A stretch of 64,000 bases of DNA from Melastoma dodecandrum (lineage: Eukaryota; Streptophyta; Magnoliopsida; Myrtales; Melastomataceae), in the NCBI GenBank assembly GCA_029817715.1, contig JARUPY010000607.1, forward strand, positions 5,642,001 to 5,706,000. The letters run 5' to 3'. Of the stretch, positions 12,898 to 24,430 are shown piece by piece. Numbering within the stretch: the first letter of the stretch is position 1; each line of letters begins with the position of its first letter. Made by a program: the position numbers and the translations under genes. The notes under the pieces were generated by a model, which was given only the letters and a program-made list of their open reading frames with translations, was not told the DNA's origin and did not search any database.

Positions 12898-13400
12898 ATC
12901 GCTGCTTGCGATGTCAGAAAAAAGCTTATACAATGCTATTGTTTTTTGAAGGACTATATGGTTCTTCACAAGTTGATTGATTGCTTATAGGCTCAGTTTA
13001 AGTTTCTTATTCTTGTTACTTGGATTTTCGAATTCTTTTTGAGCGATATAAGATTTTTTGAATTCTTCGTGTGTTATAGGGAGGGCACTGCTGAACCGGA
13101 GATGATGGCAATGAATTTTCATGGCGGATACGCTGCCAGATTACTGATATCGGTCAAGCGAGTACCATCTCAAGCTTAACATTTCGAGAATGAGCATAGG
13201 CTCGAATGTCCCATTTAAGAGAGCTCACGACCATAAGTCAAGAAGCCAAAGGGCCCAGGCAATTAGAGATATCTAACCAATTTGATTTCAAAGGAAACCA
13301 TCGAAGCAAGCACGCGAGATAAATATTCATCAAACAAATCAGCTCTCCGGACTGATAATAGCATAAGGGAACTCAATACAAAAAGTTAGTAGTGGTAGTA
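12898..13400 (+). other. 3' flank of the CCCH gene
   Basis: After the TAA at 12897 the sequence is T-rich and then mixed, with no reading frame that matches a protein family. It probably holds the 3' UTR and the polyadenylation region. No mobile element was recognised. Confidence 0.4.
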
Positions 13401-14690
13401 TATTTGTTCGAGATGAATAAATGGAACTGGAGATGAAATGCCAGTACTTGATAAAAGAGTAGCGAACTCGAAGAAGAAAGCCCGTGACAATAGAGCATTA
13501 AGATACTACCAGCCAAATAGGGACAGCACACCCCCCACTTCAAGCGCACCTCTGTGTCGACTGAATCACTCGTTGGGTCTAGTCGGTGGAACCGGTGAAC
13601 CGCGCGAGCTGGTTAGATGCGTGGGGCAGAGGGCTCGTTTTAATAGAATATTTGTAAGGAGGAGAGTCGATTCAAACCTAGAAATAACATTAAGTCTAGC
13701 CCAGACACGAGTTCGATATAATCCCTATTATAAAAGGGGAAAATGCTTATATATGAAAAGGTTGTAAATTTACTGGTCGATGAACACACGACCAAACATG
13801 TAAAAAGCATGATTTTCATGATAGATCACAATCATCCAAATTCTGGTCGGGTGATCGCAATGGCTTTTCTCCCCTTCTCTTTCCTTCGTCCCTCCTGATT
13901 ATATGATAATAGAAATCTCTGAAGCATCCTACCGCCGGTGTCCTAAGGCAGCTTCAACAAAGGAAGTTTGTCGTGGCTCGACTTGTTTCCCTTATTTTTC
14001 ACAACTAGTGCTTGTAAGTCTCTGTTGGTAAAAATTATACAGCAACCACAATATAAACACACGCTATCTCATAATTTGATACCTGATACGCGTGACTTTC
14101 AGCATCGACGATGTTGACATACGAATTCTAGGCTTCGTTCTTAATGGGTCGAAAGGTAAAACTCCTTGTGAACAGTACTTGCAGCGAACAGGGGCCCAAT
14201 ATTAACGCTACTCGAAAAGTCTGTGTGAGCACTACTCGAGAAGTACCTCCTGAACTAGGGTTCGAGATTAATGCCACTCGAAAAGTACTTCTCGAGTACG
14301 TAATAGAAAATCCCATACAGCTCGAGACTCGAATATCCTATCACTACTCGAGAGCTTGTAGTATTTCGAGGAGACTCACATCAAACCACGTCCGGTTACG
14401 TCACTTGGGGTTTTTAAGAGCACGACGTGCATGACTCCTACAAAATAGGAATCAGATCGTACACCCGATCTAGGAATATCACATACTAGCTGAATAATCG
14501 CAACCGTAAGATTCTGGAAATATAAAAAGCAGAAAGAAAGATAAACAGAGACAATCACATACAAACCTAGAATTTTCCTAAGTTTCTTGCCTTGGCTCCA
14601 AGCGTTCTGAATCCAGCGTCCTGAAACCACAATCACCTTCACCACATCCGACCGTCGATCCACCAAGGTAGATTATGCTAAAGGGATCTG
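13401..14690. other. Unassigned repetitive DNA before the Tat-like gag
   Basis: This is probably LTR sequence of the gypsy element that follows, but its left end was not found. At about 14195-14310 there are imperfect repeats of an ACTCGAAAAGT/ACTCGAGAAGTAC motif separated by about 80-90 bp, which makes that part locally self-complementary. A 109-codon frame at 13438-13767 matches nothing I know and is not claimed as a gene. Confidence 0.35.
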
Positions 14691-14920
14691 CCGTAGCCGC
14701 CGTCCGTCGTGAAGACCCATTGCCATTCTTTTGTTGTTCAACCCTTTTCGTTATGACTGTAAGTGTTGTAAAGATCTAAACTTTGCAATTCAGCATTGTT
14801 CAATTTCAATTCAAGTGTTGTTTCCGTTTCAAACTTGCATTCTTTTACTTTACGGCGATCACAAATCACTGTAAAATTCGATATGTATTGCAGGGAACAT
14901 ATTCCGCGCCAACACATTTT
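14690..14920 (+). mobile_element. 3' part of a Ty3/gypsy (Tat-like) LTR
   Basis: This segment is repeated in reverse orientation at about 38113-38345. Shared blocks include CCGCCGTCCGTCGTGAAG, CTGTAAGTGTT, TTCAATT...AAGTGTTGTTTCC, CGATCACAA...CACTGTAAAATTCGATATGT and GGGAACAYRATTCYGCGCC. It is followed by a probable primer-binding site and then gag, so its forward orientation is clear. The left boundary of the LTR is not resolved. Confidence 0.65.
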
Positions 14921-14937
14921 TGGCGACCACAGTGGGA
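14921..14937 (+). other. Probable tRNA primer-binding site of the gypsy element
   Basis: TGGCGACCACAGTGGGA directly follows the LTR end and precedes gag. From family knowledge, Tat/Ogre gypsy elements often use a primer-binding site of this TGGCGACC type, complementary to tRNA-Arg. I assign it by position and resemblance only. Confidence 0.5.
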
Positions 14938-15491
14938 GTCGAACCAATGACCTTCTGATTATTAAGGATTCACAAAGCCTCTTAAGAGATGTCTCGTGCG
15001 AAAAAGAATGCTACAGAGGACCCTGAAAAAACAGGGGAACTCAATGAGAACCAGAATGAAAGTAATCAGGATGTGCTCATAAGGTCTCCAAATAACCCTT
15101 GGCTTGCTCATTCTCCTAATGACTTTCTAACTAAGCAGGAATTTGGTAGTGCTATGAGAGAATTGAAATTGGGATTAGTAGAAAATCATCTAGAACTGAA
15201 AATGTGAATGGATGAGAAGCATCAGGAGTTGATAGACATCATAAGTCTCTTTAAGAGTGATAGATCTGAGAAAAAGAGTGAGCCTCTAGGAGAAAAGTTA
15301 TTTATAGGAGATGCTAGGGCTGCTGGAAAGCAGAAGGTTAATAGAAGTCCTTATAATGAGCGTATTGAACCATATCCTGTGAAATCTAATGGAGCTTATG
15401 GAGTTAGTGTGAGTAGTTAAAAAAGTCCAATGCTTGAGTCTAATAAGAATGTGAACCCCACATTCGTAGATCTTGAACATAATGTCTGTCC

Positions 15492-16026
15492 AGCTTATTC
15501 TCCCCTGGGTCGACGAAGGGAAACTAAGAGCTTTTACTATAAGCCTAAGGAAAATGAGGTCAATCCAAAAACAAATCCTAATCATGTACTCGACTCAAGT
15601 GGGCAAATCGCTCGAGTCGTAGCTACAATGGTTCCAAGTGTAAGGACTGAAGAAGTGCGCATGTAGAGGAGTCCAATTTCTGAGTATATAGAACGAGGAA
15701 AGAAATACCTCGAGGATATAAAATTTCTGATTTTACCTTATTTTTGGGAGAAGAGAAATGACTCATGTGGAGCATATAGCTAGATTTACTTATCAGATGG
15801 GGGAAATGTCGAATAACGACATGTTAAAGCTCAAATTATTTCCTAATTCCCTAACTAGAAATGCATTTGGCTGGTATTCGAGACTTCTCCCGAATATCAT
15901 TCTGAATTGGGTCGAGATGCAGACCTAGTTCCTCAATGCGTTTGATAAATTGGATTCAGTGACTTCTCTAAGGGAGATCATGGGGATGAAACAACTACCT
16001 CGGGAGAGTCTTGCTCTATTTCTAGT
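15492..16026 (+). repeat. Gag duplication, copy 1
   Basis: It begins CCAGCTTATTCTCCCCTGGG and runs through the gag core to CTTGCTCTATTT. It is repeated 1.32 kb downstream at 16810-17338 with many scattered substitutions and small indels. The same stop after GAGATGCAGACC is present in both copies, so that stop predates the duplication or both copies derive from one broken template. Confidence 0.75.
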
Positions 16027-16809
16027 GAAGTTTAGGAAAAATCTGCTGAAGTGCATAACAACCTTAGTTGAAAGAGATCAACTCAAGATACACAGAACGC
16101 TTTGTCTCTAGAAATAAGAAAGAAACTCCAGGGAGAGCGTTTTCGAGATTTCCATGATCTCTCGAGACGAGCAACTAGTATCATAATCTCTTGTTAGAAG
16201 AATTTCATTCAGTTATGAACTGTCAAGTACAGCTTTAGGCAGAAATTGATGTAGCTGAGTTTATAGAAAGGGAACCAATAGTGTGTGAGCCTCTAGTGAA
16301 GAAAAATTCTAAAGCTCGACGAGTTTCTTATAAATCTTATGAAGAAAGGAAATTATCTTTTGACATAGAACAAATGGACAAAATCTTTGACTGGTTGTAC
16401 TAGAAAGGGCGTATAAAACTTAGGCCTGGACATAAGTTGTCGTAGAATGATTGAGAAAAAACATAAGAAATATTGTTGATGGCAAGGAACGTTTACTCAT
16501 GCAACTAGAGTGCATACATTTCATGAATTTAATTCAAGACTTGATCGAGTCAAAAGAATTACGATTTACTGAAGTGAATGGGTCGAGTATAGTGGATGAT
16601 AATCCCTTTAGCGAAGAGCCTATAATCCATAAGTATTCTCTCGAGGCTGAAAATAAGTGTGCCAAATGCAATACTGATGACGATGTTTCTGCACTTTCTC
16701 TCGAGACTTACGTTCGTAATACATCACGGGGAATCAAAGTGTCTGAGAAAACTACTCTCACTTTGCCCAAAAAATACTTCGGGGAGTTCCTTGTCTAGAT
16801 TGGTTTTCC

Positions 16810-17338
16810 CCAGCTTATTCTCCCTTGGGTCAACGAAGGAAAACTGAGAGCTTTTACTATAAATCTAAGGAAAATGATATCAATCCAAAAATAAATCCTA
16901 ATCTTGTACTCGACTTAAGTTGGGAAATCGCTCGAGTCGTAGCTCCGATGGTTCCAGGACCAAGGACTGAAGAAGTGCGCCTGTATGGAGTCCAATTCCC
17001 GAGTATATAGAATGAGGAAAGAGATACCTCGGGGATATAGGATTCCTGGTTTTACCTTATTTTGGAAGAAGAGAAATGACTCATGTAGAGCATATAGCTA
17101 TATTTACTTATCAGATGGGGGAAATGTCGAATAACGACATGTTAAAGCTCAATTATTTCCTAATTCCCTAACTGAAAATGCATTTGGCTGGTATCCTGAA
17201 CTTCTCCCGAATACCATTCTAAATTGGCTCGAGATGCAGACCTAGTTCCTCAAGGCGTTCGATAAATTGTATTCAGTGACTTCTCTAGGAGAGATCATGA
17301 GGATGAAACAACTACCTGGGAGAGTCCTGCTCTATTTT
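16810..17338 (+). repeat. Gag duplication, copy 2
   Basis: Direct copy of 15492-16026, starting CCCAGCTTATTCTCCCTTGG and ending where the element stops at about 17338. It shares long blocks such as GGGGGAAATGTCGAATAACG. It lies in the same orientation as copy 1 and is not a separate element. Confidence 0.75.
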
Positions 17339-17340
17339 GA

Positions 17341-18076
17341 ATGCTCTGTACACTAAACACCGGATTCATATAGACTAACTGCGAGGAGAACTAAACTTGC
17401 TAGGAGGTTGTTCCGGAAAAGATGACGTGATATGGAGCCCAACAGGAGAGCCCAACCCAAATAACCAAAGGCTTGGCCCAAGCGAGAGTTTGATCAATGG
17501 ACGATGAAGAAAGGAAAAGGACAAAATATGTCTAACTGGAGGGGAGCTGAAAACCTACCAGACCGCTCCTAGACAAAGAAAGCTGAAAAAAAAGCGGAAA
17601 AGGAAGGTTTTTGAATGGACTTAAAATGCTTTCCTTGCTTTAGAATTGGTCAAAACATGAATAATATTTCTCATCCCCCACAAACAAAAGTATACAAGAG
17701 AATTTTCTACATTATGAAAAAGATTAATAAGAAGTTTCTGATAATTAATATTTATCACAAAAAATAAAGAAGTTTAGTAGTAGTAGTGGATAGTGTGTGT
17801 CATTGGGAGAAGTCAGCCACAACCCTTCTCGTTGCTACCTCGAAGCCACTCTCTTCCCATTCTTCTCCCTGTTAATATTCCAACCCAGAATTAAATAATT
17901 CTAACTGAAAGGTGTTGTTTGATGATATTAGATGCATTAATATTGTAAAATTAATTTAATCTCAAAAAATTTTCGCTTAAAAACTTAGTGTTAAACTCCA
18001 AAACAAAACTGCTATGCCTACACACACACCCACACATATGGAAATAAAACTTTTAGATCAATCAATTAGGCATGCC
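17341..18076. other. Intergenic, no gene seen
   Basis: No sustained frame, terminal repeat or transposase motif was recognised. The right part is AT-rich and leads into the 3' side of the minus-strand open frame that ends at 18077. Confidence 0.4.
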
Positions 18077-18648
18077 TTAGAACTCGAGGATGCGTGCCAC
18101 CAGGTCCAGCGTCGGGACATCTCGCCGTACTATGACTTGCAGGTCGACCGTCTGATCCTGTGACGAGGTTGATGCTGAATTTGAGACGGTCCTCCAAACG
18201 CTGACCTCCTCCCCACTAAGGCTTCGCTTGTGGGAACCGGTAGTTGCTGACTCTTCCGCTGCGGCGACTGTTTCCTTGTTTGGTGGAGGAATGAGCCATG
18301 CCTCGAGGATGGCATTCCTTTGACGGAGGTCTGCGATCTCAAAAGGCTCAAGTACTCTCGCACGGTCACAAGCACCGCTGCTTTGTATTTCTGACAGGGA
18401 CTCGGGAAATATACATAAAATGTAAGAAAAATTAATCCAATTCGCGATCACCGTAATCGAATTTAATACACTAATAAATGTGAAAATATACATGTGATTA
18501 ACGTACCTCCATAAAAACTTATTATTAGGTCTTTAGACTCCGTCTTCTTTTCAATCTCAATTGTTGGATCATTACTGATCAGATCTGAGAAAAAGCAACA
18601 CGAAGTCGGTGATCTGGGTCTTTCTCTCTCTAACTTGCCGACGACCAA
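18077..18648 (-). pseudogene. Two-exon orphan reading frame, possible gene remnant
   Basis: I do not recognise this protein with confidence. A minus-strand exon (about 18648-18507) ends ...LIISFYG at a good donor (GGAG|GTACGT), and exon 18390-18077 begins after a CTGTCAG acceptor. The phases join to give a single frame of about 151 codons ending in TAA/TAG-type termination at 18077. Base composition of the second exon is coding-like. No ATG was found at the 5' end; the frame stays open upstream of 18648, so the first exon is incomplete or the start was lost. LIISFYGG at the splice point and the later DRARVL loosely recall the TIFY core of JAZ-type repressors, but the Jas motif is not convincing. 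Function is left open. Confidence 0.4.
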
Positions 18649-18719
18649 TGGAACACCTCTGTCTTTTAGGATTAGGACAAGTGAGAGATGGGACCTAGCA
18701 CTTGTTAATATGTGGTGTG

Positions 18720-19754
18720 ATGGGCCATTCCATCAAGGTCTTACGTCAACACACGGGTGAACACCATAATCCGTCCAAAACCACATTAGTAACAAAACTT
18801 GAGATGTGCAAAGCCCAACCTAAATGATCACAAACATTCTCGTATATCGTGATACGACCTAGTTTATAAAAACTTAAATCGAAAATTGATTATAGCCCAA
18901 CATGAATTTTATAAATATAAAATAAAATTATAAAACTAAAAATAGAATTCCAACATTCACCCACTTGGGTTATGATCAATTACGAAGTTTTAAAAAAACA
19001 TTTAAAAAATGAATCTCAAGCTGTACGCAATATGGCCATAGTAAAAAAACACAATATATGAGACAACATCTCAAAAACAACCCCGACCATCAATGCTACT
19101 AGCACTGAACCATAACTGTCGTCACACCATTTAACGATGTTGGACAACCATGATCATAAGCGCCAGCAACACTACCGTCAATAGGTCAATGTGGTGGTGT
19201 AGCCGAAAATAACATTCCTGAATGTGATATTAATGATGTTATTTTCGATCGGTCCTCATCTTTCTGTAACCTTATGCCCATAATGAGCCAGAAAGACAAT
19301 AGAAGAAAATACCTCTATAACATGTCTCATAAACTATAACGCCGCAAACTGCATGGTGCTTTATTATAGACAAACTATATTGACAAAACCGTCATACTCA
19401 AGATCAAGCACCAAGTCTCAAGATTTTCTTTAATAATCAAATAACTCTGTAACCTTTACATTTATCTGAAATCGGAGTGCACAATCCTTGACCTTTATAC
19501 TTTAGAGAAATCATAGTACTCATCTGTAACCAGATGAAATCAAACGTATTTCACTTTTATATTTCACCAAGGTTAGAGAATACTCTCTGTAACCTGTGTA
19601 GCTCGGTGAACCCAGAGTAAACATCCGTAAACTTTACGCTTCAAAGAAGCCGGATGAAATGAACCGAACACTACTGCTCTGTATGTCTCAAAATATAAAC
19701 CTCGCGATAACCTTAATAGTGTCATATAAGTCATACAAACTCAACATCTTCATG
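18720..19754. other. Unassigned repeat DNA with a run of short hairpins
   Basis: This DNA is interrupted by the solo LTR at 19760 and seems to resume after 22187. From 19260 to 19656 it contains five short inverted repeats, most enclosing a GTAACC or GTAAAC motif (stems at 19260/19289, 19444/19473, 19521/19531, 19582/19614 and 19622/19651). I see no protein match. It may be LTR or leader DNA of an unidentified retroelement. Confidence 0.35.
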
Positions 19755-20801
19755 ATCACTGTTGGAAAAGGTTTTGATGATGAGCCAGACCTCTGTGCCA
19801 CAGAAGGTCGAACATTCTTGGCTTTGATGATGAGCCTGACCCTCTGTACTACAGAAGGACGAACATTCTATTCTACAGAAGCTTCTATTATTAAGGACTT
19901 CTTGTAAGAATTATTTTTGTAATTAAATGATTAGTTTTCAATTATTTAATTACGAAATATGCTTAATTTGATTAAGATATTTATCTGATCAAATTACCAC
20001 GATTTGGTTTCCAAATAATCATATTGGAGATAATATTTCTTATAGAAGGAAATAAGATCTCTATTTATGGAAAGGTTCTACTAGACGGTCTACAGGCTTC
20101 TGTAAGCTTAATTGACCACTATACGACCGTTATTTGTAAACCTATCACTACCACCTGTCTAGATACGTCCTCCTATGTATCTCTAACAGGATGGAACGAA
20201 TTATTACTCTAATGGAAATAAATCTTCGATTATTTTCATTTGTAGAAGGCTATCGAGCAGAACCTTCTGCGATACCTTCTGTGCTGCATTATTTAGGGAA
20301 ACTATCATATTCTTATTTTATTTTGATATGATTATCTTCCTTGATGAATGTATGCACGTGTATATTATTTTGTAAACTAACTTTTAATTTCTTGTTTTGC
20401 AGATTTCGTTTTTATCTTTTCCCATTTATATTTTCTTCTTAGACTTTGTGTATAAAAGGCCATGCTCTCTCTCCCATTAAACAATACAGATATACAGAAC
20501 ATTCATTTTCCCTTATCCCATTCTGATCAGAGAGAGCGTGTGCTTGAGCTTGCTTTAGTTCTTTCATTCGTTCGAGTTAGTCACACGAAGAGCACTACCA
20601 ACGGAAGGCTGCATCGTCGGTGAAGTCTTCTGGGAGAGTGACTCGGGGGCTCGAGGGACTCGGTTGGAAGCTGCAGGATACGTTGTTGGAAGCGTTATGT
20701 ACGTGGGCAACGTGCAGCGGGCCGGAGAGAAGGGCAGAACCCCGGGAGCACAGAAGGTGAGGGACTAACCAGCTTCTGTTCTGTAGAGCTCTGTGTGCAG
20801 G

Positions 20802-21085
20802 AACCTCAGGACAGGGGGAACGCTGTCACCTCAGGACAAGAGGAAGGTTGTCACCTCAGGACAGGGGGAACGCTGTCACCTCAGGACAGGGGGAACGCTG
20901 TCACCTCAGGACAAGAGGAACGCTGTCACCTCAGGACAGGAGGAAGGCTGTCACCCCAGAACAGAGAGAATGCTGTTCAACCTCAGGACAGGAGGAAGGC
21001 TGTCACCCCAGAACAGAGGGCATGCTGTTCATCCTAGGACAAAGGATACGTTGTCCACCCTAAGACAAAGGGAACGTTGTCTACT
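20802..21085 (+). repeat. 25-bp tandem array inside the solo LTR
   Basis: About 11 imperfect copies of a 25-bp unit that starts ACCTCAGGACAGGGGGAACG and ends CTGTC. The first five or six copies are nearly identical; later ones drift. There are no unique spacers, so this is not CRISPR-like. All three frames are open in part, which gives spurious repetitive peptides. Confidence 0.85.
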
Positions 21086-21189
21086 TGCGTAGGGTTCGCT
21101 ACGTACTCGCGTGGGGTACGCCACGAAGTCGTTATCCTTGAGGGATTGCGCACTTGCTACCTTGTTAGTCACGTTAACACGTGCAACCT

Positions 21190-21910
21190 CCTGTAGAGCA
21201 GAACCTTCAGGTCTGAATCTACTTTGGTGCAGAATCTTCGAATCTGTACAACTCTCTGTAGTACAGAACCCTACGGGTCTGTGCATACATTTTCCTTGTC
21301 ACTTTTACTACAGAACCTCACGGTCTGTTCAGTAGAAGGTCGACTACCCTTGGTACAGAATCTTTCAGATCTGTGCTTTTCAATTAAGTCATTTCCTATA
21401 CAGAACCTTCTGTTGTGGATTGACATACTCGGTACAGAACCTTACGGTCTGTGCTATACCTTCTGTGATACAGAATCCTTGGATCTGTTCTATAGAAGGT
21501 TGACGTCTCTAGTACAGAATCACTTGATCTGTGCTATAGAAGGTTAACATATTCGACACAGAACCCTCTGTGTTGTGCCTAAGCTTCTTCGACACAGAAC
21601 CCTCTGGTCTGTGTTGTGCCTAAGCTTCTTCGACACAGAACCTTCTGGTCTGTGTTGTGCCTACCTTCTTCGACACAGAACCCTCTGGTCTGTGTTGTGC
21701 CTAAGTCTCTTCGACACAGAACCCTCTGGTCTGTGTTGTGCCTTACTCTCTACGATACAGAACCTTCTGATCTGTATTGAGCCTAAGTTACTATAGTACA
21801 TAACCTTCCAGTTTGTGCTACATAACGAGCCTCTACGGCACAGAACCTTCTGGTCTGTGTTCTGCCACTCAAGCCTCTATTGAACAGAACCTTTGGATCT
21901 GATTTCAGTT
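21190..21910 (+). repeat. Degenerate ACAGAACC...GGTCTGT repeats in the solo LTR
   Basis: Roughly 15 copies of a core in which ACAGAACC is followed after a few bases by GGTCTGT, so each core can fold on itself. From about 21555 to 21770 the copies become regular, with a 41-bp period and a shared CGACACAGAACC...TTGTGCCTA frame. They lie between the probable transcribed start of the LTR and its 3' end. Function is unknown. Confidence 0.75.
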
Positions 21911-22186
21911 GCAATCATTTGTGTAATTTGTACAGAGATACATTTGAGTGGAAACGATCCAGTATTTTGGGTGAAGAGTGGACGTAAGCAATTTGCTGAA
22001 CCACTATAAAAATCCTTGTGTCCATTAAACAAATTTGCGTACACAATCAAACGTTCTGTCTTACAGAAACTTACAGGCTCTGTTTAACAGAAGCTTTTCA
22101 TTCCGCTGCGGGGTAAAACGAAAAAGGGTTAAAATCCAATTTTGGAGATTAACACTAATTCACCCCCCTCTTAGTGTAACAATCAC

Positions 22187-24430
22187 GATAGACACCAGAT
22201 CTTAAGACTTTTTACAATATGCATAATAAATCAAATAGTCAATGACGATTATCAAATCCGATAATCCACATGTACAAAGCATATGTCCACTGTCAAATAA
22301 ATGTGTCTATCAAATAAGATATGAATGTGAGGCTCCCACTAACCACGTGAATCAAAATAATAAACCACATACAATAATTATAAAATCCAACCGAGTTTTA
22401 TGTGGCATTCCCCTTGGTTAGAAATTAAGCGAATTTCACAGATCTCAACGAGCGAGTCGCTTTGGCAACCAAGCACTCGTATCATCATGTGAAATCTTGC
22501 AACTCTGGAACGCTCGTAAAATCTTACGCTATAACTCATAAGCATATAACATGACGTAATCAATAACGTCATAAGCACCCAATTAATCGCTACTCTATCA
22601 GATAAACTTATTTAAGACTTTCAAATTGTTGTTTAAAACAAAAATTAAAGAAACTGTAAATAACCCATAAATAGTGAGCAATCGACAGTCTAACGACCAT
22701 CAAATAGATATCAATATAACCGATCTCCTAAGAAGCACTCAAAATACACCAAATGTAAGAACCATACACCTTTGGGCAGAAAGATCCCTACCCCAGTATA
22801 CTCATGTAAAGACCGCATTTCCTATGCACTTTTACAGAAATTTTATCAGAGTTGACTGGTCAATTTCAGCGGAAACGACAACTTTCAACTCCTATCCGTA
22901 ACTTCACAGTTCTGAATCCAGATTCTTCTCCGCACCGTCTCATCTTCTACTTTTGACTGCAAGACTGAAATAATATTTCCCGAATGGGGCCAACGAACCA
23001 CCGCTAAGAACGTCTCATTCTGTGAGCACAAATGAAGAACAGTATGGCACTTATACTCATTCTAACGTGTACAATTTTGAAAATCTTTCCATGCATTGAC
23101 TCATCAATCAAGATCAACCACGAATCACGGATAATATTCATTCACAAATTCACATATAGTTATTAAACATACCAAGTACAAATACACATACACAAATACA
23201 ACCACATACGCGTACACGAACACATACTCAAAATGCTCGTTAATATAGCATACCGATTCCTTGATACGCCCACATATCATATCAACAATTCACGAGGCGC
23301 CAGGACCATCGTAATACGTCCTCACCCACTCCTCTGGGGGCACCCGAGAATCGGGGCAGGTAACAACCGCGAGTGGAGTTACCTCCCCGTACTCCTCCGA
23401 CTATCAATCGAGTATGCACCATAGTGCTAGTAGAATCGACTTCCACTCATGCGAAAACAAGTGAAGCGCATCATATTAAACATCACTGCCCATTCATAAT
23501 TCCATTTCTAATAATTATGATCCTCACACAGGACGAAAAACAATGCCAACCTAAAAATGGGTGAAGTTTTTAACGCCAACAACTCAAGTTCACATTAAAT
23601 GCCGAAAGGATTGAACAAGCCATGGTTGAAGATCATCCTAGAATGACGTCAAGGAATTGAATAAATGAATTCAAATCGACATACTTGTCTTAAGAAACAA
23701 TAACATTACCCACATATTACACTTCCCTGATCAAACTCATGTCCAATATAAGACAATTTCATTTAAACCCAACTGAATGCATTATCAGACACATTCCAAG
23801 GTTTAATAATTCTAAACCACCCACCAGTGAAGCGTTGGTAACGGAGGTTAAGAATCTATAAGGCAGAACAATGAGTTACCAACACAACCGGGAACAAAAC
23901 AAATCATGATCCAATCGGTAAGCAGAAGAAAACAGACGGAGAGACGGGTTGGGAATAAAGACCGTTCTTAGGAACTCAAAATCACAACTCAACCCGTCAC
24001 CAGCACTGCCAACTCACAACTACCACGAAGAACAAAGGAAACAAAGAGGGGATCAATCTACTTTGATCAACAAGCCTTCGTAACTCGTCGTCGTCCTTGG
24101 ACAACAAAACCCGACTCTATGAATAGGTTAACGTGCTCGCCCTTGTATCTCCCGACCTTTGCAACCTGCCTCCTTCTCCTCCGTATGGATTGTCTGCTTA
24201 CCCTGTAAATCACCGGCCGCGACTAATCCTCACTACGATGGAAGGAAGGAAGATGAAGAAGAAGATGTATCCGGGGCTAAACGAAGATGTGGGACCCCGG
24301 GAGGAGAACCCCTGATTGCCCTTATCTCCATCCTCTTTTGTTTTTATTAATTTTATTTTGTTTTATTTTTTAGCTCATCATCCTACCAGCCGAACGTATG
24401 GGATGTTTGGAATTAATTTTCACTTATATA
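22187..24430. other. Unassigned repeat DNA, probably older retroelement
   Basis: This continues the DNA split by the solo LTR. No sustained reading frame was recognised on either strand. The right part (about 24050-24330) is GC-richer and may belong to the long LTR whose start lies at 24753 on the minus strand. The boundary could not be found. Confidence 0.35.

Larger units (their letters stand above)
14938..17340 (+). mobile_element. Ty3/gypsy gag region, broken and internally duplicated
   Basis: After the primer-binding site an open frame starts at about 14989 (MSRAKKNATEDPEKTGELN). It is followed by the Retrotrans_gag-type segments EHIARFTYQMGEMSNNDMLK and LFPNSLTRNAFGWYSRLLPN at about 15760-15900, then a segment reading CIHFMNLIQDLIESKEL at about 16510-16560. 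From family knowledge these resemble gag of Tat/Ogre-type gypsy elements. Stops and frameshifts break it many times. A second copy of the 15492-16026 segment occurs at 16810-17338. No pol follows; the element ends near 17340. Confidence 0.75.
19755..22186 (+). mobile_element. Solo LTR of a Sirevirus-type Ty1/copia element with target duplication
   Basis: The LTR spans 19760-22181 (2422 bp), begins TGTTGG and ends GTAACA, giving TGTT/AACA ends. The 5-bp duplication ATCAC flanks it at 19755-19759 and 22182-22186. The opening GGTTTTGATGATGA and the closing AATTCACCCCCCTCTTAGTG resemble the ends of the separate 3' LTR at 30859-32858. A TATA-like TGTATAAAAGG lies at about 20449-20459. There is no internal coding sequence, so unequal recombination between two LTRs probably removed it. 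Two tandem arrays occupy its second half. Confidence 0.9.

Noticed and set aside
13438..13767. 109-codon plus-strand frame
   Set aside because: No family match, no splice support and probably in LTR DNA.
20802..21085. Regular 25-bp repeats that could look like a CRISPR array
   Set aside because: Units are contiguous with no unique spacers, lie in an LTR, and the genome is that of a plant.
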